Source: Prasinococcaceae sp. CCMP 1430 (Eukaryota > Prasinodermophyta > Palmophyllophyceae > Prasinococcales > Prasinococcaceae). Taken from it: a stretch of DNA of 44,072 bases. Positions 20,587 to 31,077 of the stretch are shown here, in pieces. Position numbers and translations under genes: made by a program. The notes below the pieces were generated by a model, which had not been told where the DNA came from, did no database searches, and worked only from the letters and a program-made list of their open reading frames with translations. The DNA lies in NCBI GenBank assembly GCA_013416795.1, contig RQSC01000397.1, positions 1-44,072 of the forward strand. Reading direction: 5' to 3'. How positions within the stretch are numbered: the first letter of the stretch is position 1; each line of letters starts with the position of its first letter.

Positions 20587-20667
20587 ACACACTCGCGTCG
20601 CAGCGCCCGCCGGCACGCGCCACCATACTCCCGGTATGCTCTGCGACCTTGGCTACCACCGGGTGTC

Positions 20668-20672
20668 TGTAA
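20668..20672 (+). terminator. TGTAA poly(A) signal for SelK
   Basis: TGTAA is the usual chlorophyte poly(A) signal. This copy lies about 200 nt after the SelK stop and downstream of the SECIS, so the mature 3' UTR would keep the SECIS. Confidence 0.6.
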
Positions 20673-20922
20673 TTGTGTATCTTCTTGAAGTATTACTCCA
20701 GTACTAGAGCCGAGTAGCGTACACTTGCGTGCGACCCACTGCGCGAGGCGACCCGCGCTTGTAAACAAGACGAGCGGCCACGCGCGGTGCTTGCAAGCCT
20801 CACCGCAGCTGCCCCCCCCCCCCCCCGGCGGCGAGCGCGGTGCCGCGCGCGGACGTTGTGGAGCGTCAAGAGATGTGAGTCTGTTGTGATTAGCGAGCGA
20901 GCATGCGCGCGCATTCGCATTA
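20673..20922. other. Spacer between convergent SelK and PP4R1
   Basis: No gene seen. It contains a run of 15 C at 20812-20826. It presumably carries the 3' UTR of PP4R1; no minus-strand TGTAA was found. Confidence 0.5.
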
Positions 20923-23066
20923 TTATCTGGCGCCCAGTGCGGCCTGGATGGAGACGTCTGCGTCGACGTCTTCCTCAAGAGCCTCAAGGGCCCTGCTTAC
21001 GTCTGGGAGGCACCCCAGCAGCGAGTGCTGCGCGAGCGGTCCGCCGGCGAGCGTTTTTGCTAGCTCAAGGCGTACGTTGGCGACGGGATCCGATGCGAGT
21101 CGCAGCAACATGGGCACGAACTCCGCCACCATGATGTCGGTGTCCACCTCGCGCGCCATGTGAGAACACACGCGTGCGTACAGCTGGCGCTCACGGTAGT
21201 TGCTGCTCAGCGACATGGCGCGCAACGCCTCGATGGTGCCGCGCGCGAGCGCGTCTGTGGCAACATTGCGCACATTCGAACGCCGCACGAGCGCGCACGC
21301 CAGCACGCAAGGCGTGGCTTCCGCAGCGCGATTGCGCACTGACGCCACGGGGTCACGCAGGAGCGCGAGCGCTGCCGGCAGCAGGGCCTCGGCGGCAACG
21401 CGTGCGCCAGCGAGCTGCGCTAGCTGCGCAAGCGTGCCTGCCAGCGCTTCGCGCAGGCGCCAATTTTTGCAGCGCTCGGACACGACATCCCTGGCACTTT
21501 CGCCCGCGGCCTCGAGGGCGCCCCCTTCCCCAACCACGCGGGCCAGCGGCAGCCCCGCGATCCACCCCGCCGCGTCGGTAGGCCTCAGCTGCGCGGCGAA
21601 CTTTGGTGCGGCGGACAACGCTGCCACTGCCACCTCGTCGAGGTCGCGCAAGAATCTCGACATGGCGGGCACCAGCGCGTCCTGCGCCGCGTCCGGCCCG
21701 ATCACCTGTGCTAGCTCGTGCAGCGACAGTGCGAGCGTGCGGCGCACCTTCCATTGCAGCGCACTGCACAGCGAGTCGAAGGCGCCCCTCAGCTCGTCCC
21801 AGCGCTCCGCACCTAGCGTGAGCGCCACTGCTGGCAGTGCAAAGGCACACTCGTAGGTGAGGTCGGTACTTCCGGGCGGGCCAGCCCCACCGCCGCCATC
21901 TGGATCGGGATCCGCCATCGCAGTGAAGTAGCTCACCACATCCGGTGAGACTTCCTTCCCGCCACAGCGTGCAACGAGCGCACCGAGCGAGCGCAGCGCC
22001 GCTGTGCGCACCCACTGGCTCACGTCGTTTGCGAGCTCCTCGAATACCTCGAGCAGCTCGATACATTGCTCCTGGTCGCACACGGCCGCGACATCGACGA
22101 CGGACTCAGCGACAGCCTTGCGCACGCTCCACGCTTGATTGTGCGTATGTGCGTGCGCGTGTGTGCGTGCGCGTGTGTGCGCGCGCGCGTGTGAGCAACG
22201 TCACGCGCACTAAGCGCGCGCGATGGATCGGGTCACGCAGGAGGCCTTCGTGACGGGCGGGTACGACGACGCACCTCGCGCAGCTGCGCGCCTCCTGCGC
22301 GCCCTTTCGCACGCGCGTTCGCACCTTCGTCAGAGGCGAGCTCGACGAATACCCTGAGCAGCCTTTCGTGCACATCTTCGGCCGCCGCCCCATCCCCCTC
22401 AGCGACGGCCGCCATCACCGCCGGCAGGGCGCGAGCGAGCGCTGCGCGTACCCGAAACTCTGTGTCCTGCCTCAGCCCGAAGCACACCTGCGAGAGCTGC
22501 AGGCAGCCCACTCGGGCGCCCATGTGCTTTGCGCTCTCGCGCGCGACGGCGAGGCCCACAACGCGGCTCTCCTCATCGGCGTCTCCTACCAGCAACTTAA
22601 TCGACGCCACGCACCGGGCGTGCCCCGCCGTTGGAGCGTTCTCGGCGAGAGAAGCAAACGCGCGCACCGCGGCCTCTTGCACCTCGTCGACGTCATCAGT
22701 GAGAAGCACGACAACAGCGTCGAGCAGGCGAGCGAAGGACGTGAGCGTCCCTGAGTCGCCATCGTCGGCGCAACGGGCACTCCACGCGGCCTCGTTTCTG
22801 GTTGCGCAGCACACGGCGAGCCTTGCAAGCTGCTCGGCCGTCGTCTCGCGGATCTCGTCGTCGTCGTCCTCACACAGCTCGGCAAGCGCAGGCAGCACTG
22901 CGGGCAGCGCGGTGGCTCCGCCCTCAGCGCCCACGGCCTCGGCGAGCAATCGCACCTGCACCAGCCGCTGCACTGCCACCTCCGAGCCCGCGTATTTCAG
23001 AAAACGCTCCACAGGACTCACGCTCTCCTCGTCCGCATCGAGGTCGCTCGCATCGAACGAGTTCAC
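20923..23066 (-). CDS. PPP4R1: PP4 regulatory subunit 1 (HEAT-repeat protein)
   Basis: PP4R1 is a HEAT-repeat scaffold that binds and directs the catalytic subunit of protein phosphatase 4. Exon 1 (23066-22325) and exon 2 (22133-20923) flank a 191-bp intron with donor GTGCGA and phase 1. The joint recreates the family signature D-x-AWSVRKA at the boundary. Further family matches are the SPVERFLKY-like N-terminus, CAFALPAVALTLG, LQWKVRRTLALSLHELA and FLRDLDEV. The product is about 650 residues, shorter than the human protein (about 950), because the acidic linker between the two HEAT blocks is reduced to a short Gly-rich stretch (DPDPDGGGGAGPPG). It diverges from the SLC35B gene and converges on SelK. 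Confidence 0.94.
22137..22194. repeat. GT/GC dinucleotide-rich microsatellite in the PP4R1 intron
   Basis: Alternating purine-pyrimidine run of GTGTGCGTGCGCG type, wholly inside the intron 22134-22324 and next to its 3' splice site. Such runs can adopt Z-DNA. Confidence 0.85.
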
Positions 23067-24400
23067 GGGGAACTCGCGCTCGCCTGCGTGCGGGGCAGAT
23101 GGTTGAGGGTGGCGGGTGGCGATAGAAAGCGTGCGTGCGCGCGCGTGCAGGTGGACGAGCGCGGAATGTGTCAGTTCTCGTCACCTGCGCATCATCGGGC
23201 GCGCCGGCGCTTCATGCACACTCGAGCGTCCGCACGTCCACGCGCCCTTCCCTACCTTCAAGCTCAGCGTCTGGCCCCGACGCGACGGGCACCCCGCGCC
23301 CGCGCGGGCTGGGAGCGTACGCGTCCGCGCGCGCGCCTCGTGGCGACGGAGCCGGCGATCCAACACCGAAAGTCTGCTCCAGCGGGCGCGAGGACTGTGG
23401 CTCCATCCTCTCCGAGCCCGCCCGCGCCTGCGTGACCGCGTGCGCGCGAGCGCGCGCGGCCGACCGACCAAGCTAGAGGGACGGCGGGCCTTCCAGGCAC
23501 TCTTCACGCCTCCACTCGCGCGCATCGACCTCCCCACGCGTCATAGTCACCGCCCTGGCACTCGCAGCGCCCAGCGCTCGCCTGCCCGCCCGCCCGTCGC
23601 ACCCACGGGCGCGCTGTGGCACGCAGGCGCACAGATTCCAGGAGGGCGTCCCGGCGAGGATGAGGGGCCACACTGTACACGCGCAGCACCACACACTCTC
23701 ACCGCGGCCAGGCACGGCGCTGCCCTCCCACGAGCGCGCTGTGGCGGTCGCGCGATGGCGCGCGCCACACGCGAGACCAGCCACACGCAGCGGGGCGACC
23801 GCGAACCCTCCATTGGACACATGTCTTGACCGGAAATTGATCCAAATCCCGCGCGCGCTGGACCCCGGGCGGGCGGGCCGGAGCGCCCCCGCTACCCTGC
23901 CGTTCACCCCCGCGAAACGTCTCCAAAATTCAAATCCGCCGCCTGCCAGCGAACCGCAAATGATCAGCACTCAACCACCTCGCACTCGATCAATCAACGC
24001 GTCCACCGCCAACGGACCGACGGGTGTTGCAACATTGATCGAGCTCAACATGCGTGGCTGCTGATTGACGTATCAATCGAATCAATCATTCGCGATCGCG
24101 CGCGCGTCGCGCGTGCCCGTCGATCGATGAGCGGCGCATCCTCCAGCCAACCATCGGTCGGCGGCGGACGGGCCGTTAAAAGTCCCCCAACCAAAGAGCG
24201 CACCGAATGCGGAGACGACTCCAGCAGGCGTCCGAAAAAACGCGCGCGCGCGGCCGAAATGGAAAATTGCGGGGAAGATTTTCCGAATGCACGCGCGCGC
24301 TGGTCGAGTGGCGTGGCGTAGCGCGGGGGCTGTTGAGCGCCGCCGCGCGTCGGGGCGCGCGTGCGGCGTGGAAGCCCCGGCCGCCGCCCCGCGTGCCGCG
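23067..24400. promoter_or_regulatory. Long divergent intergenic region, PP4R1 / SLC35B
   Basis: At 1.33 kb this is the longest spacer between annotated genes in the window. Open frames in it have low-complexity Arg/Ala/Pro composition and match no family I recognise. At 23925-24260 it turns distinctly AT-richer, with several TCAAT/ATTGA motifs, including GATTGACGTATCAATC at 24063-24078 (6-bp inverted arms around a CGTA centre, containing TGACGT). I infer promoter and 5' UTR sequence; no RNA gene was recognised. Confidence 0.45.
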
Positions 24401-25936
24401 ATGGCGGACGCCGCCAAGGAGCCGGCCGCCGCCGCGCCCAAGGCCAAGGCCGAGATCACCATGTTCGACCAGGTGCTGTGGACGCTGCCCGAAGGCGTGC
24501 AGCAGTTCGTCAGCGCAAACACGTACGCGATTGGCATCGCGTGGTCGTGCTTCGGCATTATCGGCTTTCTTGTGGTCTACGGCCTGCTCCAGGTGCGCAC
24601 GCGCACGCGCACCGCCGCAGCCACGATCGTGCGCGCGCGGCGCCATCGTGCCGGGCGCCGCAGGCGCCTTTGCGCGGCGGGGGCTGGTACGGGCATGCGA
24701 GTGTGTGTCTCTGCGGTATTGGGGATGGAGCGCGATGCTGGGGAGAGCGCGTGGAGGACGGGGAGGATAGGCGGCGAGATCCTGACGGGCGCGCCGCAAT
24801 CATCGCGGATCCGCAGGAGCGCATCATGAAGCACCCCTACGGCACTGGTGCGGACGAGGAGAGCTTCACGTGGTCGCTTTTCCTGGTCATGACCAACCGC
24901 CTGGTGACATGCGCGGTGAACATCGTGCTGTTGTACACGTTCGCGCGCTCTGAGATGGCGCCCGTCGCGCCGCTGTACAAGTACGCCGCCGTTTCGGTCT
25001 CCAATGTGGTGGCCACCTACTGCCAGGTGCGAGCATTGCACGCACCTGCCTATCCCCCCCACCCAGCGCGTGCCAGCGCCCCGCGCCCGAGCCCGCGGGT
25101 GCGCGGCGCGATCTTTGTCGCCCCACCACATCACACGGTCAGGTGCTGACGCGCCACCTCTCCGAATGCCTACGGCGCGCGCGCAGTACGAGGCGCTGCG
25201 CTACGTGAGCTTCCCACTGCAGACGCTCGGCAAGACGGCGAAGATGATTCCTGTGATGATCTGGGGCTACTTCATCTCGAAGAAGAAGTACGGCCTGCGC
25301 GACTACGGCATCGCGATTGGCGTGACCATCGGCTGCGCCGTCTTCGTGATGTTCGGCGACGAGTTCGAATCGAAGCGCGCCAACTCAAAGGAGACGTCCA
25401 TGTACGGCCTGTTCCTGATGGGCGGCTACCTGCTCTTCGACGGCTTCACGTCGACCTTCCAGGACAAGCTCTTCAGCGGCTACAAGATGTCTACCTACAA
25501 CCAGATCTTCTACGTGCAGGGCTGCTCCGCTATCTTCTCGGGCTTCTCGCTGCTCAGCAGCGGCCAGCTGATGCCGGCGCTGAGCTTTGTGCAGCGCCAC
25601 CCCGACGCCCTCGCGCACGCGTTGACGCTGTCGGGCGCTTCGACGTGCTCGAACCTCTTCATCAGCTGGACCATCAAGACCTACGGCGCGCTCATCTTCG
25701 CGACCATCATGACCACCCGCCAGTTCATTTCCATCCTCACATCGTGCATCATGTTCATGCACCCGCTGAGCTGGCCTGGCCAGTACGTCGGCATGGCGAT
25801 CGTCTTCGCCGCTCTGTACTACAAGAGCTTCACCACGAAGGACAAAAAGAAGGCCGCCGCAGCGCCGGCGCCTGAGCTTGGGCCTGAGGACGTGGAGGCC
25901 GCCAAGGGCCTTCTCGCGCCTGGCCAGTCTGCCTAA
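24401..25936 (+). CDS. Nucleotide-sugar/PAPS-type transporter, SLC35B (plant UTR5-like)
   Basis: An SLC35 drug/metabolite-superfamily carrier of the Golgi or ER, exchanging a nucleotide sugar or PAPS for the nucleotide monophosphate. Three exons: 24401-24592, 24817-25026 and 25187-25936, all phase 0, with introns of 224 and 160 bp and donors GTGCGC and GTGCGA; 383 residues. Splicing recreates the family block CQYEALRYVSFPLQTLGKTA followed by KMIPVMIWG. Later motifs are GYLLFDGFTSTFQDKLF, NQIFY and GALIFATIMTTRQ. These agree best with Arabidopsis UTR5 and animal SLC35B2. About ten membrane helices are expected. The substrate (UDP-Gal/Glc or PAPS) cannot be told from sequence. TAA stop at 25934-25936. 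Confidence 0.93.
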
Positions 25937-26046
25937 TAAACTCTCGTCTGACGCCATCGGCGATGGGGCGAGAGGCGCGCTCGCTGCGGGCTGCGGGCGC
26001 GAGCGCAGTTGCCCGCCGCAGCGCAAGCGAGCGTCCCACCGTATCA

Positions 26047-26051
26047 TGTAA
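26047..26051 (+). terminator. TGTAA poly(A) signal for the SLC35B gene
   Basis: TGTAA about 110 nt after the stop, before the convergent GatA signal. An AATAAA at 25935-25940 overlaps the stop codon and is a weaker candidate. Confidence 0.55.
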
Positions 26052-26131
26052 TTGGTGAGGTAGTCACACCGCGCAAACCCCCGGTGGCGCGAGCTACGCT
26101 TGAGAGGCGAGGCCTTGGAGGATGCGACGTA

Positions 26132-26136
26132 TTACA
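26132..26136 (-). terminator. TGTAA poly(A) signal for GatA
   Basis: TTACA on the plus strand reads TGTAA on the minus strand, 37 nt beyond the GatA stop. Confidence 0.55.
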
Positions 26137-26172
26137 GCGGCGAGCGCCCGCGCGCGCGGCCACTCCCTGTGC

Positions 26173-27669
26173 TCATGGCTGCGGCGGCTCGCGCGCGACA
26201 AACCCCGCGCGGCGCTCGAGCACGTGCCCGACTGACAGCAGCCCGAGCTCGTCGAATGCGGCGCCGACGAGCTGCACGCCGGCGGGCAGTGCGCCCGCAG
26301 CGGCTGGCGCGGGAAGCGCGAGGGCGGGCAGGCCGGCCATATTCACATTGACGGTCATCACGTCGCCGGCGTAGGCCACCAGCGGGTCCTTGGTGAGCTC
26401 GCCCATCGACGGCGTGCCAACGGCGGCGGGCATCAGCAGCGCGTCGCGGCCGTCGAGCGCCGCGGCGAAGTCGCGCTGCACGAGCGTGCGCACGCGCTGC
26501 GCGCGTTTGTAGTACGCGTCGATCGAGCCCGCCGACAGTGTGTACGTGCCCGCCAGGATGCGCTGCACCACCTCGTCGCCAAAGCCCTCCCCGCGCGTCG
26601 CCTTCAGGGACGCCACCGCGTCTGCGTCGGCTGCGCCGCTCCGTGCGCCGCACGTGACGCCGTCGTATCGCGCGAGGTTGGAGCTAGCCTCGGACGCAGC
26701 GATCACGTAGTAGGCACGCAGGCCGTTGTCGAGATTGGGCACCGAGACCTCGTCCACCTCGGCGCCCAGCTCCCGCAGCGCGGCGGCGGCCGCCTCCACC
26801 GCGGCGGCGCTCTCCGCTGACAGCGCATCGCTCAGCGTCTCGCGCACCACCCCAAAGCGCCGGCCAGCAAGCGGTCGGTCTTCCTCGAGAGCCGCCGCGT
26901 CGGGCAGAGCCGCCGCGTAGTCTGGCACGTCTCGGCCAACCGCACAAGTGGCGTCCGCAGGGTCGGCACCAGCCATCACGCCCAGACAGATGGCCGCGTC
27001 CTCCACGCTGGTGGCCAGCGGGCCCACGCAGTCGAGGCTACTCGCGTACGCAACGAGGCCGTTGCGGCTCACGCGGCCGTAAGTAGGTTTGAGGCCGACG
27101 ACGCCGCACAGCGCGGCAGGCTGGCGGATCGAGCCGCCTGTGTCGGACCCGAGTGCGAGCGCACACTGGCGCGCGGCCACCGCCGCCGCCGACCCGCCGC
27201 TTGAGCCACCCGGCACTCGCGAAGCGTCCCACGGGTTGGTCGTCGCCTGGTACGCGCTGTTCTCCGTCGACGAGCCCATGCCAAATTCATCCATGTTGCA
27301 CTTGCCCACGAGCACAGCGCCGGCAGCGCGCAGGCGCGCAACGGCAGTCGCGTCATAGGTGGGAATGAATCCCTCCAGCGAGCGGCTGCCGGCCGTCGTC
27401 GGCGCACCCATCGTGCAGAGGTTGTCCTTCACGCCAACGGGCACTCCCGCGAGCGGCCCGGGGAGCGTGCCCGTATCTGCGAGCGCGGCATCTACCGCGG
27501 CAGCCGCCTCGAGCGCCGCGTCACGCTGAAGCGAGAGAAATGCACGCACCCCAGGCTCGGTGGCGTCGATGCGCTCAAGGTGCTCCTGCGCGACGCCCAC
27601 TGCCGTCGCCTCGCCGCGCAGCAGCCGCTCCTGGATGCGGCGGATCGCCGACGGCGCTGCCGCCGCGGC
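26173..27669 (-). CDS. GATA: Glutamyl-tRNA(Gln) amidotransferase subunit A, organellar (5' end unresolved)
   Basis: GatA is the amidase subunit of GatCAB, which converts Glu-tRNA(Gln) to Gln-tRNA(Gln) in plastids and mitochondria. The amidase-signature catalytic triad is present: Lys in GVPVGVKDNL, cis-Ser in PGGSSGGSAAAVAA, and nucleophilic Ser in GSDTGGSIRQPAALCG. Family motifs continue with KPTYGRVSRNGLVAYASSLD and GTYTLSAGSIDAYYKRAQ. About 498 residues are covered, close to full family length. The frame stays open far upstream, but translates a His/Thr-rich microsatellite that is unlikely to be coding. I place an acceptor AG at 27671-27670 before the first conserved residues (AIRRIQERLL), with a transit-peptide exon upstream that I could not locate. 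TGA stop at 26175-26173. Confidence 0.95.
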   Translation of the reverse strand, partial: AAAAAPSAIRRIQERLLRGEATAVGVAQEHLERIDATEPGVRAFLSLQRDAALEAAAAVDAALADTGTLPGPLAGVPVGVKDNLCTMGAPTTAGSRSLEGFIPTYDATAVARLRAAGAVLVGKCNMDEFGMGSSTENSAYQATTNPWDASRVPGGSSGGSAAAVAARQCALALGSDTGGSIRQPAALCGVVGLKPTYGRVSRNGLVAYASSLDCVGPLATSVEDAAICLGVMAGADPADATCAVGRDVPDYAAALPDAAALEEDRPLAGRRFGVVRETLSDALSAESAAAVEAAAAALRELGAEVDEVSVPNLDNGLRAYYVIAASEASSNLARYDGVTCGARSGAADADAVASLKATRGEGFGDEVVQRILAGTYTLSAGSIDAYYKRAQRVRTLVQRDFAAALDGRDALLMPAAVGTPSMGELTKDPLVAYAGDVMTVNVNMAGLPALALPAPAAAGALPAGVQLVGAAFDELGLLSVGHVLERRAGFVAREPPQP

Positions 27670-28387
27670 CTGCGCGGCCCGTGCCGCACACAGTGCGCGC
27701 CGCCGGCCGTGAGCACGTGCGTCACGCCGGCTTTCTTCGCGCACGCGCGCGCGCGCGTGTTTGTGTGCGTGTGCGTGTGTGTGTGTGTGTGAGCGTGCTG
27801 GGTGACACTGGGTGTTGTGACTGTTGTTTTCATCAGTCCGACGGCGTGCGTGTGTGTTGTTGTTGTGGCCGTTCGTTGCTTTCGATCGATGCGCGTGGGG
27901 GTGGGGGGTGGGGGGGGAAGTCATGGCTGGAAATCGAGTGCTCGATCGAAAGGGCGCGGCGACGGAGCGAGCTTCGAGACGATGCGATGCGCGAACCCGC
28001 GGACCCCTACAGTAAATAAAAAAAAGGGAGCGGGGGCACAGCTGGCGTTGGGCGTGTGAGCGTTGCGGTCTGCTGGGCGACGCCACACGGCGCGCTGCCG
28101 GGGGCGCCCCCCAAAGCCCGGCGCGCCCCGGGGGCGCGGGGCGGTGGGCATTGCGTGGCGCGCGCACAGCCGGACAGCAGGTCGTCCACGCGCCGCGCTC
28201 CGCGCGCTGCGAGACGCGGGGGGGGGAGGGGCGGCGGGCGGGCGGGCGTGCGGCGCGGGCGGGTAGCACGCACGGCAGGTGTTGGCTGCGCTGCGTTTTT
28301 TGCACGCGGACGCGAGGGCGCCGCCGGCGACGGCTCTCTCTCGTGCGCGCGGAGGCGTGCACCTCGGGTGGCGAGGAGGCGGGAACA
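27670..28387. promoter_or_regulatory. Divergent region GatA / SLH protein, with GatA 5' exon not located
   Basis: It probably contains the GatA transit-peptide exon and first intron plus both promoters. A (GT)n/(GC)n microsatellite spans about 27741-27792, and an A-rich stretch (TAAATAAAAAAAA type) lies at about 28012-28026. Several frames look transit-peptide-like by composition, but none carries decisive evidence. Confidence 0.4.
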
Positions 28388-30880
28388 ATGTCGGTGCCGC
28401 GCACAGGGCACGCTCAAGCGACGCGGCGTGCGTCCGTGCCGCGCCTCGGGGGCGGTGGGGCCGCGCGCACATGCCTGCGGCGCGCACCCGTGCGGACGCG
28501 CACGCGGACGCCGCGCGCAGACGCCTCTACGCCTGCGAGTGATGCGGGCGGGGAGGGCTCAAGTGGCGGGACCGCTGACGTCGTGCGCGTCGAAGGTGTA
28601 AGCTCTGACTGGCTGGACGACGGACTGTCAGACACGGAGGCTGGCGAGGGGAGCTGGAGCGGGGCTGCGGCGCCACGCGCAGACAGGTCGCGTAAGGAAT
28701 CTGCAGCCGCGGCGGCGAAGGCTGCCGCAAGAGACAGCGTCGAGGCGGTCAAGCGGTGGGCTCAGGAGGCGCGGCCACCGCAGCCAGGCGACGTCGAGCG
28801 GCTGAGGCGTGAGCTTGCACGCGGTGTCAGGAAGCCCGCGGCGCTGGCGACCCTTGGGGGGGCGGCGGTTGTCTTTGCGCTTGCTGCGGTCGCTGCATCA
28901 AAGCGAAGCGCGGCAGAGGCCGAGGCGCGTGCCGCTGCGCGTGCCGCTGCAGCTGCCGAGATAGCGCCAGACACTGCAGAGGCCGATGCGGCCGACGTGG
29001 CCGGCGACGCGCGTGAAGCAGCTGATGGTGTCGGGCTGAGCGAGGGTGTAGACCTCGAGGTTAGGGCATCGCCCGGCGCTACGCCCGAGGCGCAGGCGCC
29101 CGCCGAGGGCGGCGCTGGAGCGGCGCTCGCGACACCGACCATGCAGCGACATGCGCCGTACTACACGTTGGGCGAGCGGCACCATGCTGCTCACAGGAGT
29201 GACACTGCGAGCGGTGGAGACACATTCGGCCTGGGCGGTGCAGATGTGCGCCCGCAGGCGTTGCGCGCGGACGCGACGCCGTTGGAGCGACTGCAGCACT
29301 ACGGCATCGCCGACCAGGAGGCGTTGCCCTACGAGGTCATCACCCGACGTAAGTTCGCGCGATGGCTGCGCGATGCTGCTGGTGACGTGCAGATCCAGGG
29401 GAATGCGCCTGCCTCTGCGCAGAGGCGCGTGTCGCCCGTCGACACGGGTGAGCTCCCGGTCTTCTTGGATGTCGGCGCGGGCGATCCCGACTTTGCCGTC
29501 GTGCAGAGCCTCGCGGACGCTGGTGTCATTCCGAGCCAGTACAGCGGCGGTGGGTCCCTCTTTCGCCCAGATGCTCCGCTTACTCGCGAGGCCCTCATCG
29601 CTTGGAAGCTTGCACTCGACCAGCGCACGCTGCCACCCGCCACCGCCGCTGATGTGGCCTGGTTGTGGGGCTTCAGCGACGCCAACGCGATCGCCGACGC
29701 GGCGCTCAGCGCTGTCGCGGCCGACCGTGGTCTTGGCCAGGCCTCGACCATTGCTGCAACGTTCGGCTGGACCAAGTTGCTGCATCCCAAACGCGCGGTG
29801 ACGTGTGAGCAGGCCGCACGCGCGCTCGTGGTCTGGAGCGACCCTGGCGTGGACCCGATGCCGGCTGCGGCTGCAGCGGGCGCGGGGATGGGAGCCGGGG
29901 GCGCGCCGGCCGCCGCGGACACTGCGCGCGCAGGTGCGACGATGGGCACTCCCGAAGCAGTCGTGAGGACAGATGTGCCAGTTTCGCGGGTGGCGGCACC
30001 TGAGGAGTCGCCACAAGCAGCTGCGCGGGCTGTCGAGGCGGTGCTACAGGAGGAGCAGGACGCATCGCAGCAACAGGGGGAGAGCGCTGAGGATGTAGCC
30101 AAGGAAGGGCCTGCGGAGGCAGATGAGGAACCAAGCGAGACCGATCCGCCCGCGCCGGCGGACGTGCCGGCACCTGTGGCCACGCAGCAGAGCACATCGG
30201 TGCTGTCGCAGCCGAGCACGCACCAGCCGCAGTCGAGCACGGAATCGCAGCCGCAGCCGCAGCCACCGCGCACAGCGCAGGAGCCTACAGCGCAGCCTGC
30301 CGGCGCGAATGCGCTCACAGCCCAGCCTGCGACGGGATCGGACGACGGCGTGCCCCCGTTGCAGTCCGCGGCAGTGTTCGTCGGCACAGCCGCGGGCCGC
30401 ATCCTTGGCATGACTGCACACTCCGTCCAGTGGCTCGCGGGCACGGTGAACGAGCAGCTGATCGCGAGCGGCAGGCTCGAGGCCTGGGGGCGCGCGGCGT
30501 GCACGGCCGCCAAAGATGCTTCGGCACTGATTGGGGTTAAGGCCGTCGAGGCGGGAAAGGTGATCGCGGTGGCCGCCGCACCCGTGCTGCACCAAACGAA
30601 GGAGCGCGCGAGTCAGCTAGCAAGCGCGGCTTCGGACTCTCTCAGGGCCGCGTACGTCCGCTTTCAGGAGGCTGCAGTGCAAGCGCGGGCCGAGGCTGGG
30701 GACAAAGCTAGCGCCGAGGCCAAGATGGCGTCAGCGAAAGCTGGGCCCGACGCTTCGAGCGGTGGGGATGACGACAAGCGCGACAATAGCGGCGGCGGTG
30801 ACGCTGCTAGCACTGGGTCGCCACCCACCGGGGGCGAGGACGCGCCGCCGTCGGACGCGCCGGCCGCACCGTCGGCATGA
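28388..30880 (+). CDS. SLH-domain protein, plant/cyanobacterial type, probably plastid
   Basis: The protein has 830 residues. The N-terminus (MSVPRTGHAQATRR) is rich in Arg, Ser and Thr and low in acidic residues, as in plastid transit peptides. A hydrophobic segment at about 150-171 could anchor it in a membrane. From about 298 to 481 it carries SLH-like units: LQHYGIADQEALPYE with RRKFARWL, then VFLDVGAGDPDFAVVQSLAD with AGVIPSQ, LTREALIAWK, and a last unit ending AVTCEQAARAL. This order resembles Arabidopsis At5g23890-type plastid proteins. A long Pro/Gln/Glu-rich linker follows, then an Ala-rich helical C-terminal part. The function of the family is not well defined. Start chosen because residues upstream in frame are low-complexity. 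The gene has no evident intron. Confidence 0.75.
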   Translation: MSVPRTGHAQATRRASVPRLGGGGAARTCLRRAPVRTRTRTPRADASTPASDAGGEGSSGGTADVVRVEGVSSDWLDDGLSDTEAGEGSWSGAAAPRADRSRKESAAAAAKAAARDSVEAVKRWAQEARPPQPGDVERLRRELARGVRKPAALATLGGAAVVFALAAVAASKRSAAEAEARAAARAAAAAEIAPDTAEADAADVAGDAREAADGVGLSEGVDLEVRASPGATPEAQAPAEGGAGAALATPTMQRHAPYYTLGERHHAAHRSDTASGGDTFGLGGADVRPQALRADATPLERLQHYGIADQEALPYEVITRRKFARWLRDAAGDVQIQGNAPASAQRRVSPVDTGELPVFLDVGAGDPDFAVVQSLADAGVIPSQYSGGGSLFRPDAPLTREALIAWKLALDQRTLPPATAADVAWLWGFSDANAIADAALSAVAADRGLGQASTIAATFGWTKLLHPKRAVTCEQAARALVVWSDPGVDPMPAAAAAGAGMGAGGAPAAADTARAGATMGTPEAVVRTDVPVSRVAAPEESPQAAARAVEAVLQEEQDASQQQGESAEDVAKEGPAEADEEPSETDPPAPADVPAPVATQQSTSVLSQPSTHQPQSSTESQPQPQPPRTAQEPTAQPAGANALTAQPATGSDDGVPPLQSAAVFVGTAAGRILGMTAHSVQWLAGTVNEQLIASGRLEAWGRAACTAAKDASALIGVKAVEAGKVIAVAAAPVLHQTKERASQLASAASDSLRAAYVRFQEAAVQARAEAGDKASAEAKMASAKAGPDASSGGDDDKRDNSGGGDAASTGSPPTGGEDAPPSDAPAAPSA

Positions 30881-31031
30881 GCTCGCTCCAGTTTGCAACG
30901 CGGGCTTGGACAGACAGGGGTGTGGTTGAGCTGCCGCTGGGGGCTGACAGAGTGCAGTAATGATCTGCTCACACGCCACGACCACCGCTCTTTGCGCAGG
31001 TGGTTCTCGGGAGTGTCCGATGCGTGTACTT

Positions 31032-31036
31032 TTACA
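31032..31036 (-). terminator. TGTAA poly(A) signal for RPT4
   Basis: TTACA on the plus strand, TGTAA on the minus strand, about 42 nt beyond the RPT4 stop. Confidence 0.55.
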
Positions 31037-31077
31037 GGGCGCCACCAACAGCGGGCAGGGCGAGCGATGCGCGACGC

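Noticed and set aside
23473-23970. 165-codon minus-strand frame in the PP4R1/SLC35B spacer
   Set aside because: No recognisable domain, biased Arg/Ala/Gly composition, no splice or promoter support; treated as chance.
25935-25940. AATAAA as the SLC35B poly(A) signal
   Set aside because: It overlaps the stop codon, leaving almost no 3' UTR; TGTAA at 26047 fits the other genes better.
27670-28404. Direct in-frame extension of GatA through a His/Thr-rich stretch
   Set aside because: It translates a (CA)n/(GC)n microsatellite and runs into the start of the divergent SLH gene; a spliced upstream exon is more likely.
29329-30513. 394-codon open frame on the minus strand
   Set aside because: Antisense to the SLH protein; Ala/Ser/Thr-rich composition is the mirror of a GC-rich coding frame.
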